The position numbers were made by a program, and so were the translations under genes. From the NCBI GenBank assembly GCA_946902875.1, contig OX336337.1, forward strand, positions 3,348,001-3,412,000: a DNA stretch of 64,000 nt, in the 5' to 3' direction. The stretch's first letter is position 1, and each line of letters starts with the position of its first letter. Under the pieces are notes generated by a model, which ran no database searches, was not told the origin of the DNA, and worked only from the letters and a program-made list of their open reading frames with translations. Below, piece after piece: positions 1 to 10,799 of this stretch. This stretch comes from Nematopogon swammerdamellus. Its lineage: Eukaryota > Arthropoda > Insecta > Lepidoptera > Adelidae.

Positions 1-104
1 ATCGATGAGATCAAACGTACTCTTTTTCGGGAGATCAATGAAGTGCCGTCTTCGAGAACTTGTTTATATTCCTTCAAAAGATACGGCATTTTTATGAGAT
101 GTTT

Positions 105-383
105 TCTGTTTACCAGGTCTTGTATGCTACCCCGTCCTCTATGCCCAACTTATGTATCACCAATTTCTGACAAAGGCTCTATACACCTGATTTTATTTAT
201 TCTTTTACTTTTAAATTTATGTAGTCAGAATTATCAAGCTTAAATTATAGTTTTTTCAGCTCTCAAACTGTAAGCGGTGTCCATTGTGTAGCTAGTCCCA
301 ATGTATTGTAATCGAAGACGTTAAAAAACCCCTGCGAAGTATCCTGCCGGCTCTTCTTTGTGGGTGTAATCGAACCGTATTGT
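105..383 (-). repeat. LINE 3'-end repeat (family P)
   Basis: The reverse complement matches 30540-30830 almost throughout, including the stretches around ACTAGCTACACAATGGACAC and CTTTGTCAGAAATT. The element reads CACAAAGAAGAGCCGGCA followed by a T-run and AACGTCTTCGATT. This resembles untranslated 3' ends of lepidopteran LINEs, which is inferred from style rather than from a search. Bases 1-105 may belong to the same element but have no second copy in the window. The short ORF at 43-243 is not supported as a gene. Confidence 0.55.
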
Positions 384-806
384 AAAAACCGGCCAAGTGC
401 GAGTCGAACTCGCGAACCGAGGGTTCCGTATCGTCATGTCACGGCTAGCACCACTCACACCATCTAGACGGCGTGTTATGAAATGCTTCATGTTAGTTAA
501 ATGTCATGATTAGTTAAAATGCTTCATAATCTATTCGGTAGATGGCGCGCGCGAATACACTTTTTGGTTTCTTCTATGGGAACCCCGTGATTTTTTAACT
601 TTTTCCTATTTTTATTATTTATTGTTATATCGGCCATAATAAAACATTTTCTGTGAAAATTTCAACGGGCTACCTACTACGGTTCAAGAGATACAGCCCT
701 CAGACAGACGGACGGCCGGACAGACGGACGGTGGACAGAGACACAGACTGACAGACGGCGTAGGCTTAGTAATAGGGTCCCGTAACGGATACGGAACCCT
801 AAAAAC
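384..806 (+). repeat. Family A interspersed repeat, full-length
   Basis: It starts AAAAACCGGCCAAGTGCGAG and ends ACGGAACCCTAAAAA. Near its 3' end it carries a degenerate GACAGACGGACGG microsatellite. Other copies lie at 33161-33512, 39594-40010 and 55135-55520 on the plus strand, and at 43320-43675 and 56762-57003 on the minus strand. The head CGAGTCGAACTCGCGCACCGAGGGTTCCG resembles the T-arm side of a tRNA, so a SINE origin is possible. Neither clean terminal inverted repeats nor a target duplication is visible. Confidence 0.7.
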
Positions 807-2398
807 CAAACAGGACAAATCAAGCATATTATACGAATGAGCAATAAATACGATCTTGCAGTGGAAGGATGATTCTGTTCTCGAACGTTCCATTTACTAA
901 ACGAAACGATAACATAAGCTGTGATCACCTACCGCTGAGACCAAAGGCGGAAGAAAGCGTCTTTGCATTATAGGTTGCCGGGAGCCGCGAAAATCGAGCA
1001 GGTGCAGAATGAAGCTAGTAGAGTCGGGAGGGAGCGACGGCAAATCGAACGCGAGCATTCAACGATGCTAATCAGTTTCCACGGCTGCATCGCTGCCGCA
1101 TGTTCCACAGCTATCTATAATTATTATAAATCTATCTTTGTCTCGATCTATTTATAATGCGTTCGGCTTAGGCGTTGTCTGTGCTTCCAGCGCATACCTG
1201 TACCTTGGCAGTAATTTAAGCAAAAACTTGCCGGGTTTTTTTATTATTTTGGAAACCTCATCAAATTATAGTATTGATATAAGTATATAACACCCTGCTT
1301 AACAAATCGAAGCAACATGCGTGATACAGATAGGTGCCCTTTTATTTCACCACACACACACACACACACACACACCCTATCTTTCTCACACACATAAACG
1401 CCTACACAAATATCTTGTCTTTGTTAAATTATATCTCTATTTCAGTTAGAAGTATTTACCTATATCAATTAGTAGGAAGCGTCATACAGTAGTTCTTACT
1501 AGACAAAATTTGTATTTTAAAATAAGAATTATGGTGTAACGGTGTAACTCACTGACAAATTGTAGGTATATTAATAAAATGTATTTATTAATTTGATTAA
1601 ATACCAACAGAATGCACACGGCAATAAAACACGACAAATATAGGTGGAGCACAGCAAGTATAAAACGGATATAAACTGTATTCTTACATAAGAGTGAAAA
1701 ACAAAAAATAGAACTTAAAAACAAATAAAACAACAACTACAACTGCAATATACTAAAAGCAGAAAATAACAAACATATGAAAACAGAACATAACAGACTT
1801 GAGTTTGAGAACAACAAAAATTTGTAAACTAAAGATATAGGAAAAAAAAAACTGAAAACAACAAAACATTTTATATAACATCTAAGAGACAGACCTATAG
1901 TGTTTAATTAATTAAAACCTAATGTTTGTTTGGACATCGGCAAATAAGTCCAGGCTGCACTTTCTATTGAACACGTCGATTTTTTATTTATTTTAATCAT
2001 AATATTATGAAAACAAAAACTTTTGAAAACATACGAGATATTTATACGAACTGGCGCATGGCGGCGCGCCGCCTCAAGATTGAATCGAAACCGAATTAAT
2101 TTATAAGACGTAGTATGATTAACGGCATGCGGCTGTCGCAGACATCACAGATGCTACGATCTCGAACATTTGCGGCTCCGCATTCAATTGCGTTCATGTC
2201 TTTGGATATTTTGTATTCATGCGGCGGCGGCAGGAGAGACAGGGCACATTGAGAATACACAATATCCAATTTTTCAGGTGAAGTAATCTTTTCCTGCAGT
2301 GTCGAAAGGAACATCTCATTAACTCCAAAGTAGGAAAAGACAGGAGTTTTTTTTTCTGGAAATAGATTCTATAGCTTCTAAACACCTGTTTATTTTTT
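807..2398. other. No gene seen; AT-rich sequence
   Basis: I see no coding gene in this stretch. It holds a (CA)n microsatellite at 1348-1375, and the rest is AT-rich. The short ORFs at 963-1157, 1482-1736 and 2096-2385 have no recognisable domain. Confidence 0.4.
1348..1375. repeat. (CA)n microsatellite
   Basis: A run of CA dinucleotides about 28 bp long. Confidence 0.9.
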
Positions 2399-2637
2399 AA
2401 TTTTTTTATGGAATCTGATACGGTTGGCTATATTATCTACAAAATCCGTGATGTCAACCCATAACACCGGGTGAACTAGGTGTCATGTCAGTGCTTCCCT
2501 TCATTTCATGTCGCCTAGACTGAACTGGACGGAAAACACGAACTATTTACATAGCCCTTTAGACCGAAGTTCCATTCAGTTCGGTGGTACCAACCCGGGC
2601 GGGATAAACCCTACCACCTAGTAAGGTAAGAAGGGAA
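2399..2637 (-). repeat. SINE family B, truncated at head
   Basis: It reads in reverse from the T-run and ATGGAATCTGATACGG tail through the ACTGAACTGGACGG body to CTACCACCTAGTAAGG. The composite Pol III head is missing. It carries the GGGCGGGATAAACCC variant of the body. Confidence 0.75.
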
Positions 2638-2802
2638 TTATTTTAGATAGATAAGAATCGGTCGTCTGCCCGGGCCCTTACTCAGTTCTAAATGTATCCA
2701 TGTTTAAATCGACTTGTCTCTCTTGTCCACAGGTAACGATGCCGCGTCTGAACTCCGGACGAGACGAAATGTCAGAAAAGCATCAGCTGGAGTGGGAAGC
2801 TG

Positions 2803-3612
2803 CAGTGGAGGCTGTGATCAGAGATATCACAGCGCCTATGCCGCACCAGGACAAACCTCCGATCGTCCAGATTGTCATATATGAGTCTTCCGTTTAACCC
2901 AACTGGACCTGAACACCCATCACAGTGGAGGCTGTGATCAGAAATATCACAGCGCCTATGCCGCACCAGGACAAACCTCCGATCGTTCAGATTGTCATAT
3001 ATGAGTCTTCCGTTTAACCCAACTGGACCTGAACACCCATCACAGTGGAGGCTGTGATCAGAGATATCACAGCGCCTATGCCGCACCAGGACAAACCTCC
3101 GATAGTCCAGATTGTCATCTATGAGTCTTCCATTTAACCAAACCGGACCTGAACACCCATCACAGCGCCTATGCCGCACCAAGACAAACCTCCGATCGTT
3201 CAGATTGTCATATATGAGTCTTCCGTTTAACCCAACTGGATCTGAACACCCAGCACAGTGGAGGCTGTGATCAGAGATATCACAGCGCCTATGCAGCACC
3301 ATGACAAACCTCCGATCGTCCAGATTGTCATATATGAGTCTTCCGTCTAACCCAACTGGACCTGAACACCCATCACAGTGGAGGCTTGTGATCAGAAATA
3401 TCACAGCGCCTATGCAGCACCAGGAAAACCTCCGATTGTCCAGATTGTCATCTATGAGTCTTCCGTCTAACCCAACTGGACCTGAACACCCATCACAGTG
3501 GAGGCTGTGATCAGAGATATCACAGCGCCTATGCCGCACCAGGACAAACCTCCGATCGTCCAGATTGTCATATATTAGTCTTTCGTTTAACCCAACAGGA
3601 CCTGACCACCCA
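2803..3612. repeat. 120-bp minisatellite, six units plus a shortened one
   Basis: The unit begins CAGTGGAGGCTGTGATCAG and recurs at 2803, 2923, 3043, 3256, 3376 and 3496. A unit lacking its start lies at about 3163. The period is 120 bp, a multiple of three, so a 297-codon frame stays open on the minus strand (2772-3665). That frame is probably a by-product of the period. On the plus strand the first unit continues a 5' segment that reads EKHQLEWEAAVEAVIRDI and runs to a stop inside the unit (2700-2897). The array may therefore be an amplified 3' exon. Confidence 0.9.
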
Positions 3613-3655
3613 TCAGACTGATATAAGGGAATGTAACGACCAAATGGGAACCACT

Positions 3656-3758
3656 GACATGGCACCTAGTCACCTAGTTCGTCAAGGTGTTACGTGCTGA
3701 TATCACGAATGTTACAGGTGATATAGCCAACCGTGTCAGTTTCCATAAAAAAAATCTC
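3656..3758 (+). repeat. SINE family B tail fragment
   Basis: It holds only the 3' part: GGCACCTAGT, ACAGGTGATATAGCCAACCG, TGTCAGTTTCCAT and a terminal A-run. The minisatellite next to it ends against this fragment. Confidence 0.75.
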
Positions 3759-3839
3759 CGTCGGTGTATTTTAAATTGACAATCCCGGGTAATTGTAACG
3801 GTAATTGTTCCCGAAAATTTGCCAGCTTCTGTTTAAATT

Positions 3840-4238
3840 TTTTTTTTGTATGTAATCCTGTATACGCAGCTGAGTCGGAGGGGTCAAAGCACATGTTCCG
3901 ACCAGCCAATATCACCTCCGAGAAGGTAGGTGCCATACCGGAGACTTCCCTGTATTGCTGGCTATACTGGACTAGAGGAGAACACAACCATGGCTGCTAT
4001 GCTGCCATCTTACATCCAGTACGGTGGTGCCAACCCAGTCGGCTACAATTTGAGCCCACCACCTAGTAAGGGGCAAGGGAAGGGACTTACAGTTTTACAC
4101 CGGTTCCGAAGCGTGAAGCAGCAGGTGAAGGTATGCACGTAAACTTTTTCGTCAGAAAAAACTCATTGGTACACGCCGACAGGATTCGAACCTCGGACCT
4201 CTCGCATGAGAAGCCGATGCCGAAGCCACCCGCCGCTG
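3840..4238 (-). repeat. SINE family C, near full-length
   Basis: Read in reverse it starts with a tRNA-like head (GCGGCGGGTGGC..., B box GGTTCGAATCC-like) and ends ...ACTCAGCTGCGTATACAGGATTACATAC. The body includes CTTACTAGGTGGTGGGCTC and GGAGGTGATATTGGCTGGTC. It is closely similar to the copies at 13411-13815 and 16885-17294. Confidence 0.8.
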
Positions 4239-4282
4239 TTCAGCTCCGTGGCGCGACGAATCGGCATTCGATCGTGAAAGAT

Positions 4283-4534
4283 AAGCACACCCGGGTGTGG
4301 TCGGAACTTGGATTGGTGACCGTTCGACTCAATTCTCTTCTTACCTTACTAGGTGGTAGGGTTTATGTAGACCCGACCGGATTGGTATCACCACACTGAA
4401 TGAAAGTTCGACCGAAGCTATTATGTACAAGTTCGTTTTTCGTTCAGTTCAGTGTACCCGGCACAACCAAAGGGCAGCACTGACGTGGCACCCAGTTCAC
4501 CAAGGCGTTATGTGCTGGCGTCGTTGGTGTATTT
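4283..4534 (+). repeat. SINE family B, 5'-truncated and diverged
   Basis: It begins in the 5S-like block (GTGGTCGGAACTTGGATTGGTGACCG) and runs through CTTACTAGGTGGTAGGG to a decayed tail. The AAGCACACCCGGG lead-in matches the head variant at 57985-58093. Confidence 0.6.
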
Positions 4535-4837
4535 TTTATTAAATGGCTGAGTTCAGTCACCATGGCGTGGCATTCACGGGAACCATCGAATCTCAAATTC
4601 CGCATCTAGATTTTTTTATGTGAACCTGTGAGATGTGAACATATACTCCGAGGCGATTTTGCTTCTGGAGTGAATTGTGATTTTTTTTTATGAAGTTGCC
4701 ATACCGAAGACCGGTTGTATGTTATAGTCACCAAAGATATTCTAGTGAACAACATAATAAGTACCTCATATACTGAAGGTGTTTCTTAAGAGCTGATGTA
4801 ATGATTCTGGAGCCAAACGGTCTGAATGTAATAGGTT

Positions 4838-4969
4838 ATGCATAACACAGCCAAATTATCCTTGTTCCCGGAGAACAAAAATGGGGACGCTAAAAAGGAA
4901 TTAGGTGTTCTGAAGGAACGCGAGGCTGAACGGTGGCGCGAACAGTGTGAAAAACAAGACAATTTGTGA
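4838..4969 (+). CDS. Small charged ORF, 43 codons, function unknown
   Basis: An ATG-initiated frame reads MHNTAKLSLFPENKNGDAKK, then ELGVLKEREAERWREQCEKQ, and stops shortly after. The second half has an amphipathic, glutamate/arginine-rich helical look with coding-like composition, unlike the AT-rich shadow ORFs around it. It could be a remnant of a transposon or host exon, or chance. No family is recognised and no promoter or splice context is certain. Confidence 0.2.
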   Translation: MHNTAKLSLFPENKNGDAKKELGVLKEREAERWREQCEKQDNL

Positions 4970-5201
4970 AAATATAAAACATTGTGATCATAGTGAAATG
5001 AACAATGTAGATTAATTGGTTCATAATATTATGGGAACTGAGCACATTGTGACTTCGGTTTTAGTTGATAAGGCCGCGACTTTTTTGCACAAATTGTTTT
5101 AGGTAAATGTGTCAAAGTTTTAAATAATAAGCTTATGCGCGTTGTACAAATATAATTATTATTTCATGTGCTATATTCCACGTCATGTTAAGGTGCACTT
5201 T

Positions 5202-5649
5202 TGTTCCCATCGACAGCGCGATGCGCGGCTACGACGACGCGACGCGACCACGTGCGACATGCGACACGCGTCGGTGCCTTGGCCACGTCTCGTCTTCAAC
5301 CTCGACCCGAGCGTCGTGGTCGCGTCGACTCGACTTGTGTTTGTCAATTCTGAATTTGCTCATAGTACATATATAGCGTCACTCCTGTATCGCAGTGGTG
5401 TAGGTAGAGACAACGGATCTCCACGCGCCGCGATGCTGACACACGTCTGCCGCCTCTTCCAGTCTCATAATGTTCTTCACACATGCTCGTTGGTTACAGG
5501 CATTCCGCACTGACCCTTTTTGAGCTCATGCCCGATCTGGTCCAGGTACGTACGTCTAGGGCGACCCTATACGTGTTCATAGTATTTTATCGAAACAGCG
5601 ACTGTCTTGTTGAGTTTGGTCGCGTCGCGTGTCGCTGTCGCTGGAACCC
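5202..5649. mobile_element. Possible MITE with GC-rich inverted ends
   Basis: The left end TTCCCATCGACAGCGCGATG has an imperfect inverted counterpart, GTCGCTGTCGCTGGAAC, at the right end. Both ends are rich in GCGACGCGAC. A family Q fragment (GTAGGTAGAGACAACGGATC) lies inside at about 5398-5470. No clear target duplication is visible, so this call is tentative. Confidence 0.35.
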
Positions 5650-5765
5650 AACATGCATCTTTATTTTATCGCTGTGAAATTAGTCTAAATATACAATTAT
5701 CACTTGCATAGTTTTCCGCTTAGCTAACTTCACAGCATTTAGTAAAATTACGCGAATCAAGCTAA

Positions 5766-6166
5766 GGCCCGTATACATAGAGCTCACTCACATTGCATCT
5801 TACGCTCAACTCAGTCAAGTCATTCTCCAGTCTTACTCGGGCGATCATACTCAATCTTATTCATAGACAATAATGTTGGCAATGTCTTCTTACTGCCCGC
5901 GTAACAATTTTTTTAATCATACGCATTGATTAATAATGGAAATGATGTGACCTTGGAACAAAAAAAAATACTTAGAGCCGTGCGATATTTGCTAGGTCGT
6001 GATATTTACGAGATACACTTTAAGTTTGACTCGGCTAAGTCGAGATTATTGTGAGTACACGCTGTGAGTCTAGACTCAATCATTGTCTATGTACGTACAT
6101 GTCAAATTACGACTCTATGCCGAGTTTTGCTGAGCTAACACTGATAATACTTTATGTATACGGACC
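5766..6166. mobile_element. PIF/Harbinger-like MITE, TAA target duplication
   Basis: The ends are GGCCCGTATACATA... and ...TTTATGTATACGGACC, flanked by TAA at 5763-5765 and 6167-6169. A TWA target duplication is typical of PIF/Harbinger elements; that assignment rests on this alone. A second copy with the same ends lies at 59694-60272. No transposase frame is present, so the element is non-autonomous. Confidence 0.65.
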
Positions 6167-6169
6167 TAA

Positions 6170-6821
6170 GAGTTCGTAACTTCAAATATAGCTTTAAGTT
6201 CAGCATGCGGGGCGAACTGATTTGACTGAATTTCACTGCCAGCTTTAAGTTTAATTGAACAAGATAGTATTTTGCTAAAATATTGCAAAATATTGCTCTA
6301 CAATAATGCTTTGCTGAACCTCTGTTCTGCAATCTAGAATAGAGCTCATTCAAGCGGTCTTCCTTTTCATACAGTATTATTATAAGGCCATACCATGCAC
6401 TTCTTTCAAATGAATTTTTAAAGAAATTCGCTTCAATTTGTCTTAAACTACGAAGTACGATCTTTAAAAAATATATATATAGCAACGAAAATATTTTGTT
6501 CGTGAAAATTTCCTGTAAATACGCATGGTGTTTGTGTACGAAACGAAAGTGCCATAAATATGTGAAAATTGCATACAATGTTTTATTTATCCTGTCCGTT
6601 TTCAGTCAGGGGCGGCCGGCTGGGGCAAGACGGCCTCCGATCGCTGTTCTATGATAATTTCCATAGTCATTAAAATAATAGAACTTGTGAAAAGAACTTG
6701 AAATTTTGTTGTCTCGTGTCGTTGATGGATGACGCACATCCATTTTGTTGTTGCATGTCATGCATGATACATCAATTTTGATGTCTCATGCAGAACTTAA
6801 TATAAAAGTACATATATATCA
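6170..6821. other. No gene seen
   Basis: AT-rich sequence without recognised features. A GGGGCGGCCGGC motif at about 6607 is isolated. The minus-strand ORF at 6135-6578 overlaps the MITE end and has no domain. Confidence 0.3.
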
Positions 6822-7138
6822 CACACGCTGAATCCCGACAATCGGGGTAAGCAGAGTAATCGGTGTTGTGCTGCAAGAACTCTGGTCAATTACAGCACAA
6901 CACCGACCGCCACGTTTCCCAAAGTATTCGTACAAGATTCAATCGATCAAGCAGCAAGTAAGGCACGAAGACCCACCTGCTGCATGACTCGGTGGAAGTA
7001 CCGTGCCAAGGTGAGAGGTGGCGAACCTGTCGCCCTTTAGCACGGCATCTTGTCCTTATCCCTTAGTCGCCTTTTACGACATGCATGGGGAGAGATGCAG
7101 TGGAGCTATTCTTTTTAAGTACCGGCCCCACACGGTAC
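6822..7138 (+). repeat. Family D repeat, full-length
   Basis: It starts CACACGCTGAATCCCGACAA and ends CCGGCCCCACACGGTAC. Internal landmarks are GGTGTTGTGCTGCAAG, CACCTGCTGCATGACTCGG and CTTAGTCGCCTTTTACGACA. Other copies lie at 14783-15118 (minus), 43738-43983 and 56408-56735, and D tails follow B elements at three further places. The TTAGTCGCCTTTTACGACA tail looks like a retroelement 3' end, but the class is not certain. Confidence 0.7.
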
Positions 7139-7299
7139 ACACGGTACGGTAATATTAATATGACTAAACTCTAGAACTACACTGTACAAAGAGAAAAGTT
7201 ATAGATGGATAAAGTTTTATAGTGGGTTTGTGAATAATCCAGATCTAAGAGTAATGAGTGGAGTAGTAATAGTTAATGAAATAAGTGACAAGCAAGAAT

Positions 7300-7332
7300 A
7301 CTTAAGTATTTATTTATTTATTTATTTATTTT
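7300..7332. repeat. (TTTA)n microsatellite
   Basis: Short run of TTTA/TATT units. Confidence 0.8.
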
Positions 7333-7406
7333 ATTAGGGAAACTTAACAGCCCACAGAACTAAGCTGCCCAGCCCACCCACTAACGTCCAAATTCTAAAC
7401 CAAACT

Positions 7407-7597
7407 TTAATGCCGCTCGACCTACCTGCGCAATCAACGAATTTTAGTTCAGAATTCGTAGAACATAGGGTAGACTTTAATGTCGCTCGCTTCTAGGGTT
7501 CGCACATGTGCAGTGAAGCAATTATCTACCCTATGATCTACGGGTGATGTGATGACCTAAAATTCATTGACTGCGCAGGTAGGTCGAGCGGCATTTA
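7407..7597. repeat. Foldback element with two nested stems
   Basis: The outer arms are ~44 nt. The left arm reads TTAATGCCGCTCGACCTACC and the right arm is its near-perfect inverse, ending GGTAGGTCGAGCGGCATTTA. Inside is a second inverted pair, GTAGAACATAGGGTAGA and TCTACCCTATGATCTAC, with one mismatch. The whole could fold into a long bulged hairpin. It is probably a MITE or snap-back remnant. Confidence 0.65.
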
Positions 7598-8176
7598 TGT
7601 TTTGAGGGAACTATACCTACATAACGTATTGCCACGACCAAGAACATTTGGCCACGACATATAATAAATGATGTGGCAATACAGATGCACTTTCCGATCT
7701 GTTGAGTTTACGCGATCGCTCGGTTTTGATATAAAGCATGCGCTGTAGGTAGCTCTTCAAAGACCTAGTTTATTAAAGCATAAATTCGTGTGTATTTTGG
7801 AAATTCTCATAAATCTGGAATGGCAGGTCCTTGGCTTTAACATTCGGCTTGCACTAAACTTACTCTGATTGGTGCATCGCCGATGCGCGCATTTTGGCAG
7901 GAAGTTATGCATCGAGATATATTATTAGAGGATGCACTAAGAAGAATGTTTCAAATAAATATCAATCAATCAATCAAATATACTATAATGTACACCATAA
8001 AAACATGGAACACAATTGTAGCATTATTTACAAACTAACCTTTGAGATGTGGTGAAGGGCATAGGGTGGACAATGCAGTGCAAAAGTAAAGTTTGAAGAA
8101 TATTTGTTAGGTAAGTAGAAGTACGTATAAGATTAGTGCCTATAAGTACCTAGTTAGTAGATAGCTTTTTAGTAAT

Positions 8177-8250
8177 AGTGGAAAATTAAGGGATGAATAC
8201 CGCTTATTTGAATTTCGGCCCACTTCCCGTCAGTCAACCGATTTTAAGAA
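8177..8250 (+). repeat. Family J fragment
   Basis: GGAAAATTAAGGGATGAATA and CAGTCAACCGATTTTAA match the J copies at 35625-35915 and 54530-54830. Confidence 0.5.
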
Positions 8251-8436
8251 AACGTTTTACAATATGTGGTTCTAATAAAAAACCAATAATTGAAGGCGTA
8301 TTTTTTTATGTGTAAGTAACATTTGTTTTTTTTATTTAGTTATTTGTTTGCGTTTTACGTTAAGAATAAATGTGTTCATAATTAATAGATTCTGATAAAA
8401 TGCTCGAAGGGCAAACCCGAAAATCATATCCATGAC

Positions 8437-8730
8437 GTGGCTTCTCTTGCGAGAGGTCCGATGTTCGCCTTCCGGCCGCGAGGTTCTTGATTCTTCGTAG
8501 TTCGATCAATTTCAGTCAATCGAACCTGAAGGAAATTTAGGTCATGTTGGTTCGATTGTTAGAACTACGAGGATTTGTAATTCTTATGAATCCAACCGGT
8601 TTGTACCAATGAGTTTTTTTCTGATATGAAAAAAATGTTACTTGCATACCTTGCATACCCACTGCTCCAAAATGTAGGTTGACTGGAGGAAATTGCCTAA
8701 GGCAATAAGCCCGCCCTTGCCATGCATTAA
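8437..8730 (+). repeat. Decayed SINE C head pieces and LINE tail motif
   Basis: GGCTTCTCTTGCGAGAGGTCCG (8440s) and TGTACCAATGAGTTTTTTTC (8605-8625) match the C head. GTAGGTTGACTGGAGGAAAT followed by AATAAGCCCGCC (about 8675-8715) resembles the family O tail. The pieces are separated by unrelated sequence, so this is a heavily decayed cluster. Confidence 0.35.
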
Positions 8731-9585
8731 GTGGCATAAAGTGTATTATTAAACTTTCCCCATTGACCCGTTCGCCTCTGGCCCCTTTTACTGCCGCGCC
8801 TACAGCCATTAAAATAGACGTGACAGTCGAAAGAAGCGCAGATGAAAAGCATTGCTAAGATTAGATTTGTCACAATTTGAGTCGTGCCGTTCCAAAATAC
8901 CCGTCGCTGCGGTTAATGGGGAGGGGGGAAGGAGTCCATTAGTCAATTGTCACGGAAGAATGCACAGTCCCACTACTGGGTCACCTGCTAAGATTCGCCG
9001 ACCATCAATTGTATATTTTTTTTAACAACAACGCGAGGAAGCCTCTACTAAAGTTCATGCCTTCATCATACTTGCATCACACCTGGTATGTCAAAAGTGA
9101 AGTTCTTTAAATTTTTTTAAAGCTCGACATATGGCGTCTATCCACCCATAAGGCGTCCAGCGACGCCCATGCAGATTCGATTATATGCAGGAGTTGCAAT
9201 TTTTTTAAATATATTATCCGATATGGATCAGCATCTTCTCCGAGAAATTGGCATACTGCACAACTTCCCTTTTGATTGCGGGCTATCGACTTCATCAGGC
9301 ACGAAGAATCGCCCTCCTCAGACCAGACTTGAATCCATTGAATGACAAAATGTGTCAAATAATTGGGGGCCATTGGAGAGACGAGAGTCTGCGTTAAACC
9401 TCACCAGAATTTGTAGTCTCTCAAGCTGATATGAACAAGGACCATCGTAATTTTAATAAAATTTTAATCTACTTTAAAATTTGCCTTTCTTTTCAAATAT
9501 GTATTTTGAACTAACATAAAAAGCCGTACAATTTATATTCAATGAAGTATTTGTGACAGAACTTATGACCTGACCTAGTAATATA

Positions 9586-10027
9586 CAGGGTGTTTCAGGA
9601 TGGGCTTAAGAAACTTCAGGAATAGGAAGTACTCATTATTAGAAGAAAAAAATCCTTAACACTCAAATCGAAATTCCGTATTTTTTTCTTTCATACAAAT
9701 ATTTAAAATTGTTATAAAAACTCGATGGACAGTGAGATTTGGCAACAGTGCTGTCTACGTCTAGGGAGTGCAATGACCTAGTCCAGTCCCCTGTTTGGAA
9801 TTTACCTACATGTAGTTCAATTCTACTATTTATTTATGCAAGTTAGTAATTTTATTCTTATTTAATGAAGGCGGACGCTAACCGTCCACCAAATCTCGAT
9901 GAAACGATTTTCATCAAAAAGTACTATAAAATGTCCGAATCTGGGAAAGAGTTACAGAGCTTTTCGTCTTCAAATATGGACCCCTTTCGAACCCTCAAGT
10001 TACGAAACCCTATCCTGAAACACCCTG
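9586..10027. mobile_element. M1 MITE, TA target duplication
   Basis: The ends are CAGGGTGTTTCAGGAT... and ...ATCCTGAAACACCCTG, flanked by TA on both sides (9584-9585, 10028-10029). Inverted ends with a TA duplication fit a Tc1/mariner-type element; that assignment is inference. Diverged relatives lie at 33590-33872 and 53850-54310, recognised by TCGATGGACAGTGAGATTTG and the TCGAAATTCCGTATT block. No transposase is present. Confidence 0.7.
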
Positions 10028-10029
10028 TA

Positions 10030-10630
10030 TAATCAAATCAACGACAAAAAAACTATTTTTTCCAAAACCTTACTTTAGTTACGCTACGTCCAATACGTTT
10101 TTTTAAGTAAATTCAGGGCATAAATTTTTTTTTTTTACTTTTTTTTATCGAGCGAGCGAATTCTTCAAATGGTGATTTCAAAAAGCTAGCGATCTGCTCT
10201 AATAGGCGAAGAAATATTTCAGGTGAATAATGCTGACTCTCAGAAAGAGTGGAATTTTACCTGCAAAAGTTACTCTAGAAATAATGTCCGCCCATCATGT
10301 GTACGGTCAACCCACAGCCGCACACAATGGTGTCAATTTACCGAGCAATCAATCTGGCGATGTTCACTCGTTTCGCTTTGTGTACCAACCGAAAATTACT
10401 GAAACCGCAAGCAAGCACTATCGGCTTTCATAAGCTCGCGTCGTCGCCTAATTGTTTTGCGGAAAGGCATGAGGTAATTGATGGATCGGCTCGTTCGTGT
10501 TTCGCGCAAAATAATTGTTTCGAACGTCTGTCTGATCGGTTTTCCTGATCTGTGCGAAAGAAATGAAACAAGAAAAATATCATTTGATTGATTCATTGAT
10601 TGATTAATATATTAATCAAGTGCTTTCTCC
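10030..10630. other. No gene confirmed
   Basis: Contains short overlapping ORFs at 10230-10596 in three frames without a recognisable domain. I see no repeat copy elsewhere in the window, so this stretch may be single-copy sequence. Confidence 0.3.
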
Positions 10631-10636
10631 TCCATT

Positions 10637-10756
10637 CCTTTCAGTATAGCCAGCAATCCTAAGATGTATGTCCGGTGTAGCACCTACCTTCTCGGAGATG
10701 ACATTGGCCGGTCTTAGCATTTCTTTGGTCCCTCCGACTCAGCCACCCATGATTAT
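10637..10756 (+). repeat. SINE family C, tail part
   Basis: It runs from CAGTATAGCCAGCAATCC through ACCTACCTTCTCGGAGATGA to CCGACTCAGCCACCCATGAT. The usual ending ACCGGATTACATAAAAAAAA reappears at about 11454-11473, beyond the LINE fragment. The tail may thus have been split by that insertion. Confidence 0.6.
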
Positions 10757-10799
10757 AATTATGATTTAAAGTGTGAGAGTTAGGGCCCTTGAGCCCTGT

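Noticed and set aside
2772..3665. 297-codon minus-strand ORF, the longest in the window
   Set aside because: It is open only because the 120-bp satellite unit is a multiple of three. Its residues are the satellite repeated, and one unit is read in a shifted frame through compensating indels without hitting a stop.
5142..5513. 123-codon ORF as a gene
   Set aside because: It lies across the GC-rich inverted ends of a possible MITE and a family Q repeat.
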